Part shown: one piece after another, positions 14,701-24,200 of the stretch
How the letters are laid out: every line of letters begins with the position of its first letter
How positions within the stretch are numbered: the stretch's first letter is position 1
NCBI GenBank assembly: GCA_002118135.1
Contig: BDIU01000306.1
Coordinates: forward strand, 62,001 to 126,000
Length of the DNA stretch: 64,000 nt
Direction: 5' to 3'
DNA from: Trebouxia sp. TZW2008
Lineage: Eukaryota; Chlorophyta; Trebouxiophyceae; Trebouxiales; Trebouxiaceae
Program-made: the position numbers and the translations under genes
Notes under the pieces: generated by a model
What the model saw: only the letters and a program-made list of their open reading frames with translations
Database searches by the model: none
What the model was told of the DNA's origin: nothing

Positions 14701-17700
14701 GTTCAGCTGAATTGCTCAAAGCATCACTTGCTTCTCCATTGCTTGTGGCTGCAGACATTGTCTGCTGAGACTCTGATTGTTTTGCAAGGGCGGCATCTGC
14801 AGTGTCAGACCCCAAAAAGCCCAAGTCTCTCAGCATCTGTGTCTTGGACAGGTAAGCTGCATTTGCGCTGTCTTCAGCAGTAGCCTGTGGTGATTCATCA
14901 CCTACAGTGCGAAGAGCGTGTCTACTGAGCATGTAGCACTAAGCAGCATCAATTGCTGTTCTGCTGGTTACATGCTTGTATGGCTTAGGTTGGACGGTGA
15001 AACATCACAGCGATGTCAAGCTTCCATGGAAATTGTGCAGTGGCTCAGATCATTTGCACACAGACATTCTGTTTGCTGCAGGTCTAGCAGTTGTCAAGGC
15101 TCTACCAGGGTTCAGAAGGATGTGACTGTGAGCCCTGATGCTAAGCAAAATAGCTGCAGCAAGCAACAGTACAAAAGAATGAGGTATGTGACTGGTGCCT
15201 TCAATTTCGTCTGACCTGAAGTGGTAATGGCTGCATGCGAGGGGCTTGCAGGAGCCACCTGGCCAGTGTCAGGAGGGAGGGCACCAGATTGTAACTGTCA
15301 ACAGTGACCTGATGTGATGATCTCGCATACATCATAGACTGCAGCAGACAGTGCAACCGCTGCAGCATTTGGACGCTGCCCACAAGCTGGTGTTTGGTCT
15401 CACCTGAAGCAACAGCAGCTGCATCTGCTGGACTGGCAGTGATCGGCTGGCCAGTGACAGGAGGGAGGGCACCAGTGGTGGCAGCCTGCAGCATGTCTTC
15501 AGCCTTCTGTTGCTCCTGAATCAGGGTTTCCTCATTGAATGGCTGAGCCTGATACCTGCATTGCAGCCAATGCTGCTTCAGCGCCCCAATTTTCCAATTC
15601 AACACAACAGTCAGAACATTCAGCATAGCTGCTTCGAAAGGTGTGCTGATGGTATGAATGCTATGTAAGGGCTGCAGCATGTCTTTAGCCTTCTGTTGCT
15701 CACATATCTGGGTCTCCTCACTGAATGGCTGGGCTCAAGACCTGCATTGCATGTGTTGCGGCCCCACTTCAGGGTGTTGCCGTACCCAGATCTTGGCAAG
15801 ATTGTGCATAGAGCGTGACGCTGTTTTTGGAGGCCGTACGAGCATTGCTCAACTGTAGCCATAGCAGGTAGCTGACGATCCAGCATTGTTGTACAGTAAT
15901 CAAGCAGAAAATTTCCAGCGACCGCTGCAGATGCAAGTGTAAGAAGCAATTTCATTAGCATGACTGCAGTTACAACATGTCGTGAGCCAGAGTAGCACCA
16001 TGAATGCCCCAGGAAGGAGCAACAATCATGACTCGATATGGTTTGTGGATCAAACATGGGGTTGCCAACTCAGTTCAAGGCAGTGCTGCTTTGCTGGGTC
16101 ATCTAAGAGTATTGTGGCCCGTCAAAGCATGCTCACGCAGTGATGATGAATACGTACTTGAGCACACAGGCTGTGGACAGCGCTTGCCACCAGCCCTTTG
16201 AGTCTTGCTGGCTCATGCCTTTGAAGTTCAGCTCCCTCATCCCCGCCTGTGCAATCAACAAAATCACACTGAGCAGACCTGGAAGAAAAGGGGACCACAG
16301 GAATCTAATCAAAAGAAAGTGTGCACGATGAGGCGTCATGACAGGGGCCACTCTGAGCAGCAGCAGGCCAGGCGGCCAGGATGCATTGGTGAATTTTGAT
16401 GGACAAATGGACTGTCGCACCTGCATTTTGCGATGCAAACTGCAAAGGATGTGGCAGCGCTGATCTGCATGTGTTAGATTGCATGCAGCATATGACAATT
16501 TGAATGCAAGCTTTCTTGGGCGAAGCAGAAAGTAGCAGCTGGTTGTCTGTATCTGCTTGTAGCTTCATGCATATATGGCCTGATGCCTACATATGCTCAA
16601 CAACAGAGATGCAAGCTGACCTGAATATGAATGGTGTGCTGGACATCATCGTATTCTGTGGCAACATCTGTGAGACAGACAGTGTTGGCTGCAAAGAAGG
16701 AGTTCCTGGTCTTCATGACGAACAGCTTCTGAGGCACTATCACCTACAGTTGCATAACCTATCAGAACACCTCTGCGGCCACGCCTCAAAACATTCCCAT
16801 TTTCTTTGAACAAGAAGTCTGCAGATGGTGTAAAGTCATGAAGTACAGCTTCATCAGATGCATGCAATAACTCATAGCTGCAGGTAGAAAAATACAATAT
16901 TTTCATCAAAATCTATTTCTGCATGTGATGATGGCAAATTGGCAGAGTATTGATAATGGATGACGTAATTCACCCAAAATGAGAAACAATGCAAGTCAGC
17001 AATGCTATGTCAGCTGATGAACAGGGCGCTTGTACAAAGTTTCAAATATGCATGACATGCATGACAGCTTGCATTGACCAGGCGCGTGACAAGCTCACGC
17101 GCAGCTGTAGCTTACTGCAAAGCGTTCAAAGTAGATGCCTGTTTTGCCTTGCTTCTTTATGTTGCCCTTCCGCAGCACAGTCCTTGGGCACCTGTACACA
17201 CCATGCCAAGTGCTTTTGAAGCCACAATTATCCCATAATGGGCACATGCATCTGACAACTGCAAGCCAGAGTTTACACACTCCAAACAGAAAGCTGACAC
17301 CATGCCCCTGTGCATGGAATACTTTTCGGTCTTGCATCAAACAACAACTTGAGAAAGCTTCAACACTGGGTACAGTCTGCTGTGTTCAACAGGTGGGTAC
17401 AATCTTGCAGCAGGCAAAGAGCACACAGCAGCATATGCTTCACAGAAACACATGCTTTGCAAAAGATCTGAGCGCCATTGACAGCAGATAATGTACCTGA
17501 TCATGGTCCAGGCGCCTGCTGATACCTCCAGAAGCGTCATCCTGCATGATGCATACGGCTCATTGATGCAGCAAATGCTGCGCTTTAGTAAATTCTACTG
17601 CAACTGTACAAAGTGTATGCAAAGTGAAGTTTATGCATGTTATCTTGTCAGATTATATCAGCAGCCCATCTTTATTTGCTTGACATTGCTGTCTGCAGTT

Positions 17701-19268
17701 CTGACACACATTCAAGAAATGAGCAAACTCAAAACTTGAAGTGCCAACAGAGAATGCAGGTTGATGCAGTCACAAGCGCGGCCGGCATCAAGGACGCTGA
17801 TGTCGGCTGCGCCATCAGGTACCCAATGTAGCCTTGCCCCTGGCATGCCATGCATACCTGAAGACTGCCATGTCATGTGAGGTCTGGAATTGGTATACAT
17901 GACCACGTTCCTCAGACAGGACCACTGTCAGGGTGGTTGGGTTCATCTCGTCCTCTTTCATGTCAATCACATCAGACACCTGAATCACATATATGTTAAT
18001 CACATCAGACACCTGAGAGCATGCATGAGAATTGCATCAGACACCTGAGCCATATGCCTGTCAAACACAACAGGCACCTAAATCACATGCATTGTGTGGG
18101 TACATTGATCTGTGTAGTGATGATCGGCCAGCCCCATTGGTGCAAATCTGCTGCTGCGATCACTTGCTTAAGCTGTCATGTTCACATTTTACCAGTATTC
18201 CATGCTGAGGCTTTGAATCTGCCTGGCATGCACGTCAATCAATGTTGCACTGCTCCATGCATGAGTCACCAGGCTCAAAAGTGACACTGCAGTCATATCA
18301 TCTCTGAATGTGTTTTGATGTGGAGCAAGCCTTAAGGCCAGCAGCTCGGCATGTAAGGATTGACGAGCTGGGCAGGATGATATTTTATGGCAGTCAACAA
18401 GGCAACAATGCACATTTACCTGGTATGATGACCTAATGCTGTCATTGACAATGTCGTTGACGTTGCCTCGCTTTGCGTCCAGCTGGATCAGCTTCATTTC
18501 TGGATCCCCTTCCAGCACTTTCTGCATCATCACACACACTCACACACACGTTGCCTGTGATGCCAATTCACACCATACATTGTTGTGAACTCATGGCCTA
18601 GATGTGATGACATTACTCATAAGTTTGGCACATGTCACATTGATCAAGCTGCGCAGTGTCATGTGTGTTCATGGCGCAATTGACTTGAAATTGCACCACA
18701 GCATGACAGGTTCAATCCAACAGCATGTCGACCTCTGGAACAAAGCTAGCCACAGGAAAGCAGGTGAACAGCATATGTTGCAAATACAAAAAGACATGAT
18801 AGAGAAGAGGGAACAAAATAGAACAGATGTGCTGATGCAGCTTCAAAAGCTCAACAGACAGCAGCACCTTTGAGAACGGCCACAGTTTGTTTTTCATGGT
18901 GATGCTGGCATCTGAGCTTCTGGGGCTGGACATCTCAGAAGATGTCCTCTTGATTCCAAGCGTCTTTGTGAAGCTTGATGATAAGGTCGGCGACAAGGCT
19001 GACCCCATGGTCACTCCCTCAGTAACGCTGTGCATGGCAAGAGAGTGGTGAAGCAAACCCAGCAGAGACTTGAGGTGCCTTGGTTACCTTTAATGATTTG
19101 GATCAGTGCAAACAATATATGGAGATGTACAGACACACGCAAACGCAACAGCAGAGCCGCACAGAGTGACAAGGTGCGCAGTCTGGGCTGCAATAAGATG
19201 CATACTCACCTAAAGCAGTAAAAGTAGTGGGCTGTCAAGCCCTTCCTGCCAAGGATTCCCAGCACCAT
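1..19268 (-). CDS. Very large minus-strand gene, mostly disordered repeat-rich protein with possible PH-like N-terminus (3' end outside window)
   Basis: Exon 1 (19210-19268) starts MVLGILGRKGLTAHYFYCF. It joins in phase to 18868-19027, 18420-18521 and 17858-17979. Further phase-checked chains are (11676 exon)-(8660-11122) and (5739-7049)-(4818-5433)-(4067-4261)-(1882-3558)-(1446-1602). Connections at 13.9-17.8 kb and 7.1-8.6 kb are incomplete. The N-terminal exons contain MKLIQLDAKRGN and HVYQFQTSHDMAVF, which resemble strands of a PH-type fold, and exon 16158-16246 contains SQQDSKGWWQAL, like a PH C-terminal helix; this is inference. The rest is Q/A/S-rich, low in hydrophobic residues and built of several tandem peptide repeats. 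Total coding length is roughly 10 kb, about 3,000 residues or more. The left edge still carries exon-like sequence. No family was recognised. It could be more than one gene, but the phase continuity argues for one. Confidence 0.6.
930..1225 (-). repeat. Duplicated exon pair in the large gene
   Basis: Two neighbouring minus-strand blocks encode related peptides, VQEEVEECMSQEASRCITT (about 1135-1205) and EEEIEECMSPEASRRITTAA (about 965-1050). The peptide AVSAAVQAISPG also occurs twice, at about 928-965 and 765-805. The left members keep plausible acceptors and donors. These look like exon duplications followed by divergence. Confidence 0.55.
1882..3558 (-). CDS. Exon of the large gene: Q/H-rich segment with three 36-residue repeats
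   Basis: Acceptor TTTAG at the high end and donor GTCCGT at the low end, phase 1 in and phase 1 out. The exon is basic and H/Q/S-rich, with a CTG/CAG tract encoding about ten glutamines near 2815-2840. Three degenerate repeats of about 36 residues share the core RQVHTQQ (roughly 2370-2620), and an alanine run lies near the low end (1908-1935). No catalytic motif is visible; intrinsic disorder is expected. Confidence 0.6.
3505..3830. repeat. Tandem duplication of about 160 bp spanning an exon start and its upstream intron
   Basis: The block from about 3510 to 3665 (CACATGTCCATGCTT, then GTGTTTGCCTAAACAC, then the run to ATGCAGTGTGCA) is repeated with about 85% identity from about 3675 to 3830. 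It copies the 5' end of exon 1882-3558, its TTTAG acceptor and about 100 bp of intron. The distal copy keeps the same acceptor-like context but has no long open frame. Confidence 0.7.
4067..4261 (-). CDS. Exon of the large gene: GQGQ repeat segment
   Basis: Phase 1 exon between acceptor GCTGCCAG and donor GTTAGT. It encodes a proline-containing stretch (SMPLDCPPPYDLRHTDAQT), then three KGQGQ-type repeats, then KGAEEARRLQ. Reading phase joins it to the exons on both sides (4818-5433 and 1882-3558), which is the main reason for treating them as one gene. Confidence 0.55.
4818..5433 (-). CDS. Exon of the large gene: serine/aspartate segment
   Basis: Acceptor GTTTGCAG, donor GTAGGC, phase 0 in and phase 1 out. 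It contains an acidic serine cluster, SDSDSDDSSDSLSKF, typical of casein-kinase-2 target stretches (inference), and an A/H-rich part with AGHAGHAG. No recognisable domain. Confidence 0.6.
5739..7049 (-). CDS. Exon of the large gene: Q/A-rich segment
   Basis: Acceptor TTCGCAG at about 7050 and donor GTGGGT, phase 0 at both ends. It holds two polyglutamine tracts (CTG runs near 6305-6330 and 6508-6530) and long alanine/valine-rich stretches. The low end reads EEIGHAQ and joins in phase to exon 4818-5433. Confidence 0.6.
7128..7390. repeat. Minisatellite of 10-11 bp units (TTCAGACTGC / TTTCAGACTG)
   Basis: About 25 head-to-tail units, mostly CTTCAGACTG with G-for-A or T-for-C variants, fill this stretch without interruption. 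It lies just upstream, in the sense of the large minus-strand gene, of exon 5739-7049, so it is probably intronic. All three plus frames are open across much of it, which produces artificial ORFs of repeated FRLLQTASDC peptides; I do not consider these genes. Confidence 0.9.
7905..8380 (-). CDS. Exon of the large gene: SPWSS repeat segment
   Basis: Donor GTAGGA at the low end, acceptor TTTTGCAAG at the high end. The N-terminal part has four to five copies of a 10-12 residue unit with core DSPWSSAQ (DNA repeat CTCCAGGGTGAG at 8243-8345). The reading frame needs phase 1 at the acceptor while exon 8660-11122 ends in phase 0, so a small exon is probably missing between 8390 and 8650, or the acceptor is misplaced. 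Confidence 0.5.
8660..11122 (-). CDS. Largest exon of the large gene: about 22-residue FTEQPSSGL repeats
   Basis: This is 2,463 bp, 821 codons, phase 0 at both ends, between acceptor CTGCTGCAG and donor GTAGGA. From about 10,100 to 10,980 it encodes roughly fourteen degenerate repeats of about 22 residues with core RFTEQPSSGL followed by LRPASAL. Later parts carry HNSFLSSG repeats (about 9050-9200), and an alanine run lies near 8770. No enzyme motif is seen. The repeats diverge more at the codon than at the peptide-core level, so the array looks old. Confidence 0.65.
11676..13626 (-). CDS. Exon of the large gene: AFAEQP and GATAGLDHM repeat arrays
   Basis: The donor GTAAGG after SSAPE is clear; the high boundary is approximate. 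Two arrays are visible: repeats of about 35 residues with core LSLAFAEQ (about 12,590-13,090) and a 10-residue array with core VGATAGLDHM at 11,700-11,880, whose last three DNA units are nearly identical 30-mers and therefore recent. The exon joins in phase to 8660-11122. Confidence 0.6.
13929..14901 (-). CDS. Two exons of the large gene (14655-14901 and 13929 to about 14130)
   Basis: The first exon has acceptor CACTGTAG and donor GTAGGG and encodes SKTQMLRDLGFLGSDTA then an A/K-rich tail. The second ends in donor GTGAGT after VIDDDYMM and contains TPATAVTQPATAVKAL; its acceptor is not certain. The intron between them (14.13-14.65 kb) shows nothing else. Confidence 0.45.
15404..15760 (-). CDS. 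Exon of the large gene plus an upstream decayed copy
   Basis: Exon 15404-15555 (acceptor CATTGCAG, donor GTGAGA) encodes AQPFNEETLIQEQQKAEDML and then an A-rich tail. A second block at about 15665-15745 encodes AQPFSEETQICEQQKAKDML, clearly a duplicate of the same exon start. It lacks an obvious donor, so it is probably a relic or a rarely used exon. Confidence 0.55.
17966..18050 (-). repeat. Triplicated splice acceptor and exon start (32-33 bp spacing)
   Basis: The sequence read on the minus strand as CAGGTGTCTGATG occurs three times, giving acceptors at 17979, 18012 and 18044. The first two are exactly 33 bp apart and the intervening frame is open, so use of the second acceptor would insert eleven residues in frame before VSDVIDMKED. 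The third is 32 bp further and would shift the frame. Confidence 0.75.
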
Positions 19269-21209
19269 CTTGACCTTCTAGTGTCTGTCAACAAATCTCG
19301 TGGCTTAAGACTATTGCATCTTCGCGACGTTTATGTCGTTCTGGTGGCATGCCACTCGGAACTGTATGATCAGGACTGAGCGCGTCCCGGGCGGGGCTGG
19401 AGGGCCCATCGCTGGCCAGTAACAGCAAGCAGCATGTTGCGAATGTGGTCGTGACATCAGGGCTTCCCGTGACCTATGTTTGCGGCGTTCCGTAAAAAGC
19501 TAAAATGAATACAAAGCGTCACGAAGGTACAGCTCGAGCTGTGCGCTGCTGAAATGCGCCCGGATGTTCCGGAGAGCTGTCATTGCGTGCAAGGCAACAG
19601 CAAAATAATACGAGCAATCAACAGCGGCTTCAAATGCAGGATCCGCGGGTCAGCCTCGACCTCTGCATGCTTGGTGTGCATGTCATATGTTCGCCTGCTG
19701 CGGCAGCGACTGCCATTGAGGAATGCAATCCATGATGTCCCTCTTGATACGGGCAATCAATGCATTGAATGCATGTTGCCAAGGTGTCCGCAGTGAGAAC
19801 GCCCGAGCGAAGATACAGTCTGACTTGCACCAAACTGCAAGATTTGCAAGAGGTTCGGAAATCCTCTGCACACCCAGGTCGACAACAAGCAGCGAGATTG
19901 AGGCAAGCATTATATCAACTTGGTACACACCAGTCTGGTTTGACATACACTGCACTCTATTTTTGTCTTGCATGCGGTTAGCAACACCAAAATCAAGACA
20001 CAGTGCAGGCCCAAAACAGCTCTGCATGTGCAATGTCGTCTGCTTGCCCATAATCTGAGCATCAACCCTTGCCTGCCTGCACACACAGCCGAGGTAAAAG
20101 CTTGTAGATCACACTAGGTAAAACCAGGCACAGCTGCTGACACAGCACAAGATGCCATCAGTTCAAAACTGATTTGCAACAACATTTTGATGCATTCTGC
20201 ACGGTGCGTGTCATTGATTGTCTGGGGCTGAGATGCTTGCATCACATCTCCTGGTCGCAAAGCAGCAACTGGGTCAGATACATACAACAAGGTCACCTTT
20301 TTCACGGTGACTGCACACAAGAACAATAGCAGCAGCAACAGCAGCAGCAGCAGCAGCAGTAACAATACCACACTTGCAGGTTGCTTGTATGCAACATACA
20401 CATTACAGCTCTCTTTGAGCCCAGCTCAATTGTCTTGATTGCAAGTACTGAGCAAGTCCAATGACTCACACTTTGCGTCACACAGAACTAGGCATCAATC
20501 ATGTTTTGTTGTCAAAAAAGCTCACCTTCACAGCACAGGACTGTAAGCAAGGAGCTCTGACTGTGACTCTCGAGGTTGCTGACTGCTTCAAACTGTCATC
20601 CCAGGCTGTCCTGGTGGGGTCCAAACAGCTGCTTCTGGGCCTCAGGAACTCAACCAAGCTTTATACCTAAGCAGCTACAGAACCACTGAACCACTGATCT
20701 GGTTTCTGTGAACCAGCAAAAGCCATGTACAAGCGCTCACACCGCAGGCACATGTGATACAGCATCACTCATTATCATGCAACAGCTAGCTGCAGCCAGG
20801 CACAATGATGCATAGCTTTGGCAATACACTTGATACAAAGCAGCTTCTGTCAAACTTGCAGACTGTTAGCAACAGCCTCCTAAGCATCGTACGCTGAAGT
20901 GTATAAGAAGTGCACAACTCCTACATGACAGGGTTATCTGCAAATTTTGCTGCATACTGCTCAAAGCATTAGCATGCTGTCCGTGTCCATCTATGACTAC
21001 CGTGTTTGACTGCCTTTGGTGGCTCCCTTCTGCTGTCAGCCAATTGCCAAAGTACAGGGCACCTTCACACATGCTGCCCCTTGCATTCTCAAGATTTCCA
21101 GATGCTGGCCGCAACTCTGTGTCTTCCTCAGAGGCTTCGCATCCATGTCAGCTGGCAAGGCTGGGCTTGCAGTGACTGCCAAGCTTCAACCCTGTGGCTG
21201 CGCCTGAGC
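19269..21209. other. Intergenic/ambiguous: promoter of the large gene, possible minus-strand coding pieces
   Basis: 19,269-19,560 is non-repetitive with a G/C-rich patch (19,378-19,415) and probably holds the promoter of the large gene. Further right, minus-strand stretches look exon-like: LLYVSDPVAALRPGDVM (about 20,115-20,300), RVTVRAPCLQSCAVK before a GTGAGC donor (20,524-20,640), and GALYFGNWLTAEGSHQRQ (about 20,990-21,130). They may be extra 3' exons of the Sfi1-like gene or a separate small gene. Phases do not close convincingly, and I assign no product. Confidence 0.3.
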
Positions 21210-24200
21210 TCAGTGGAACTGAGGGTGATGCAGCAGTGATCGCCTCACAGCTTTCAAGGCAGTTGCTGGGCTTGGAACACGCACAGCTTTCTGTGACCCC
21301 TGCTTCAGACTTCTGAAGCTGCTTGCAGTGCTGGCTGGGCTTGCTGCATTAACAGTCTGCTGTGATGTCAAGCTGCTTGCTGTGGTGCTCGCTAGGATTG
21401 CCACATGCACAGTCTGCTGTAACCCCTGTTTCAGCCTTTTCAAATTGCTTGCTGTATTGCTTGATGGCCTTGCCACGCGCACAGCCTGCCCTAATCCTTG
21501 CTTCAAGCTTTTGTGACTGCTTGCTGGGCCTGGGATTCCCAGCTCAGCTTGGTGACTCCTGAAAACTCTGCTGCTGTTCACAACGCTATTGGCTGACCAG
21601 TCCAGAGCATGCTGGACAGACTGCTTGTCACTGCAACTGGCTGGCAGCATTTGACCAGGCTGTATTGAAGGCAGTGCAGGAGGTCTTGGAAACGTCTGCT
21701 GGCCAACATGTGGGTCAGCAACCTGACACCTGACATCCTGAGATGGTTGTGACACAAGCACTGGACCCGGCACAATACTGGGCGCCCTTGTGGGCGTGGT
21801 GCGAGCAAGAGCCTTGATCAGGCCTTTGCGATTCCTTGCTGACTTGCTGCTAGAGCTTGCTTGTCCCTTGCTGACCAAAGCAGCAACTGGTGGCTGAGCA
21901 TCTCTCAGCTGAGCTTGACTTGTATGTCTGCTGACAAGACCCTCGGCACTGCCTGTCTGCAAGCCAGCTGAATCCTGTCCTGAGCTTGAACCAGCTGATA
22001 GCTTCTCACTGTCCTTGTTGTGTCGTTCAAAAACATGCTGCTGCCCATCACAGCCATTCAACTGTTTGCTGATGCTCATTGACTGGTGGTTCACTGTGAT
22101 AGCATCTGCTTCAGATGTCTGCACAGGCAGTACCTTGGTTCTGCCCTGCTCTACATCTGCCAGCTCTTCTGAGCTGACATTGCCTTCTCTAGACTTTAGC
22201 TGACCAGCCATAGCAGTAGCAGCCTGATAAGCATCGAAACCCAAGCCTTGATGAAGCATGCTAGAGCTGCCCTCCATGCATTGCAGCGGCCAGCTTGAGT
22301 CAGCATGCATTGCAAGGCTATTTGCAGCAGCATCAGCAGTGTCCCTACAGCTGCTGTTGTGGAAGGGCAGAGCCCTTTGACTGCTAATTATGCTGCTGCT
22401 GCCACTGATGCTGCTGGTGCGTTCAGCTTCTTGAGTGCAAAAGACAGTGGCTGTGTCCTTGAAGCTTGCACTGATTGCGGCAGCAGGCTGATGGGGAGTC
22501 AGGGCTGCCTTGTAGTGCTGCTGGTGGCCTACAGCAGGACTGGTACAGCACTGTATCTCTCTTAGGGGTTGCCTGCATCAACATGGTAATTCCGATCAAA
22601 CGAAGCTGTAAAGAGTATTTCTTGTAATCAGCTGTTTGGTCACAAGCAAATGCAGGGACCCTGGCATGAAGGTGATGAATGCCTCGAGCCACTGGGCTCA
22701 ACATTCATTTGGGGCAAACAGCAATAGCAACAATGGCATATGGTTGACGAGGTCCAAGCAAAGGCTGCTGTCCTAGCCTCGTATGGCCTGTTGCTTCAAG
22801 ATGTTGCAGTGTCACCCTGGTACAGAGACTTGAGCATATAGGCATAATGCTCTGTGCCGCATTTACAAGTGGACGCTCCTTTGACACATTGCAACATGAC
22901 GCACTTGCATGGACCACAACACACGCCAAGATTGCAGCCATACTTTGCAACGGACATGGGCTGAAATTGCTGCTGCTGAGGTGCATTGTCCTCCTGCTGG
23001 CCAGCATTCGTCAAGGCTACATGCTGAAGAGTCTGCTCCAGCCAAGCGTAAAAGCCACAGGTCACCAGGTGCCTGGATCTGTGCTGCTTTGCCAAATGCT
23101 GTAGGTGCATGACCTACAAAGAAGCAAGGCGTGAACATTGAAGACAGGGTTTCAGGCAAATGCAAGCAAGGCAAAAAATTCAGAGCAGCTTGCAGTTGTT
23201 GGCCTATCGTGTGTGAGCGGCTGGCAGATGCAGCCCTTCATTTGCCCTGCAAAAGCAAAAGAAGCGGCTTTTTGGGTCCCTTGTGCAAGATGATCAAAGC
23301 AGACCTGAGCTGATGTGCAGCGCAGCCATACTATGCAGGATTGTGATGTTACCTGCAGCAGCTCATGGTTTGCTCTGGCCTTGACTTCATGCTGCTGATA
23401 CAGCTTTGCCACAGCACCCTGCGCTATGCTCTGCCATCCCTTGAAAGCTTTGGCAAGTAGCAGAGCAATGTACAGCCTTAGTGCCTGAGCATCTGAAGCA
23501 CAGTGTGCAGGTGTACCAAGCTCTTGCAGACTGCTGGCAGGACTGTGCATGGCTGTTTCGCTGTAGTCATCAATACACATCACAGTATTGTCAGGAGGCT
23601 TCTGAGATTGCAGCTGAGCTTGCCAATTTTTTGCTGCAGGCGAGAGTGGCTGCTGTGTGTCAACTGTCTGATGCTGAGATTTCTTTTGCAACCAGGCCAA
23701 TCGACTTTGGGGCTGCGTGTGTTCTGCTTGGCTCTGGACACTGTTGTCATACATATGACCAGCTGCGGCATGGCAGCCTCGCCTGACGGCTCGATCAGCA
23801 GACTGCAAGGCAGCCAGCTGCATTTGCTCTCTGCGGACTGCCATGTGCATGGCGACCGCCCGCCAGCCCTGCAGCGCCCTCTGAAGCAAGTCCGGGTCGT
23901 CTGCTGCAGCTGAAGTCAAATACAGTGCACGCTGATCAGCTTCGAACAGAGCTTCGAACCCTTCGCTGCCGAGTTGTATAGCTGAGCTGTAGTCGTGTCG
24001 GCTTGAAGTGCCGCTGATGCTGATCTGCCGCCAGGCTGTGAACGCGGCTGCCTTTTGCCGACTCTGCATATGCACACACGCTGATCAGCAAGAGCCCCTC
24101 TGCAGGAAAGTATGCCCGAGACCATGATGCTTTCGGGTTGTCTAGTGCAAACATTGTCAGCTCAACTTGACATGAACTCCAAACACAAACAAAGTCAACA

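Noticed and set aside
20114..20401. Minus-strand ORF starting with a run of about 14 leucines (signal peptide or membrane segment?)
   Set aside because: The leucines come from an out-of-frame GCA/CTG trinucleotide repeat upstream of a likely acceptor (GTGTGCAG); only the part after that acceptor looks coding.
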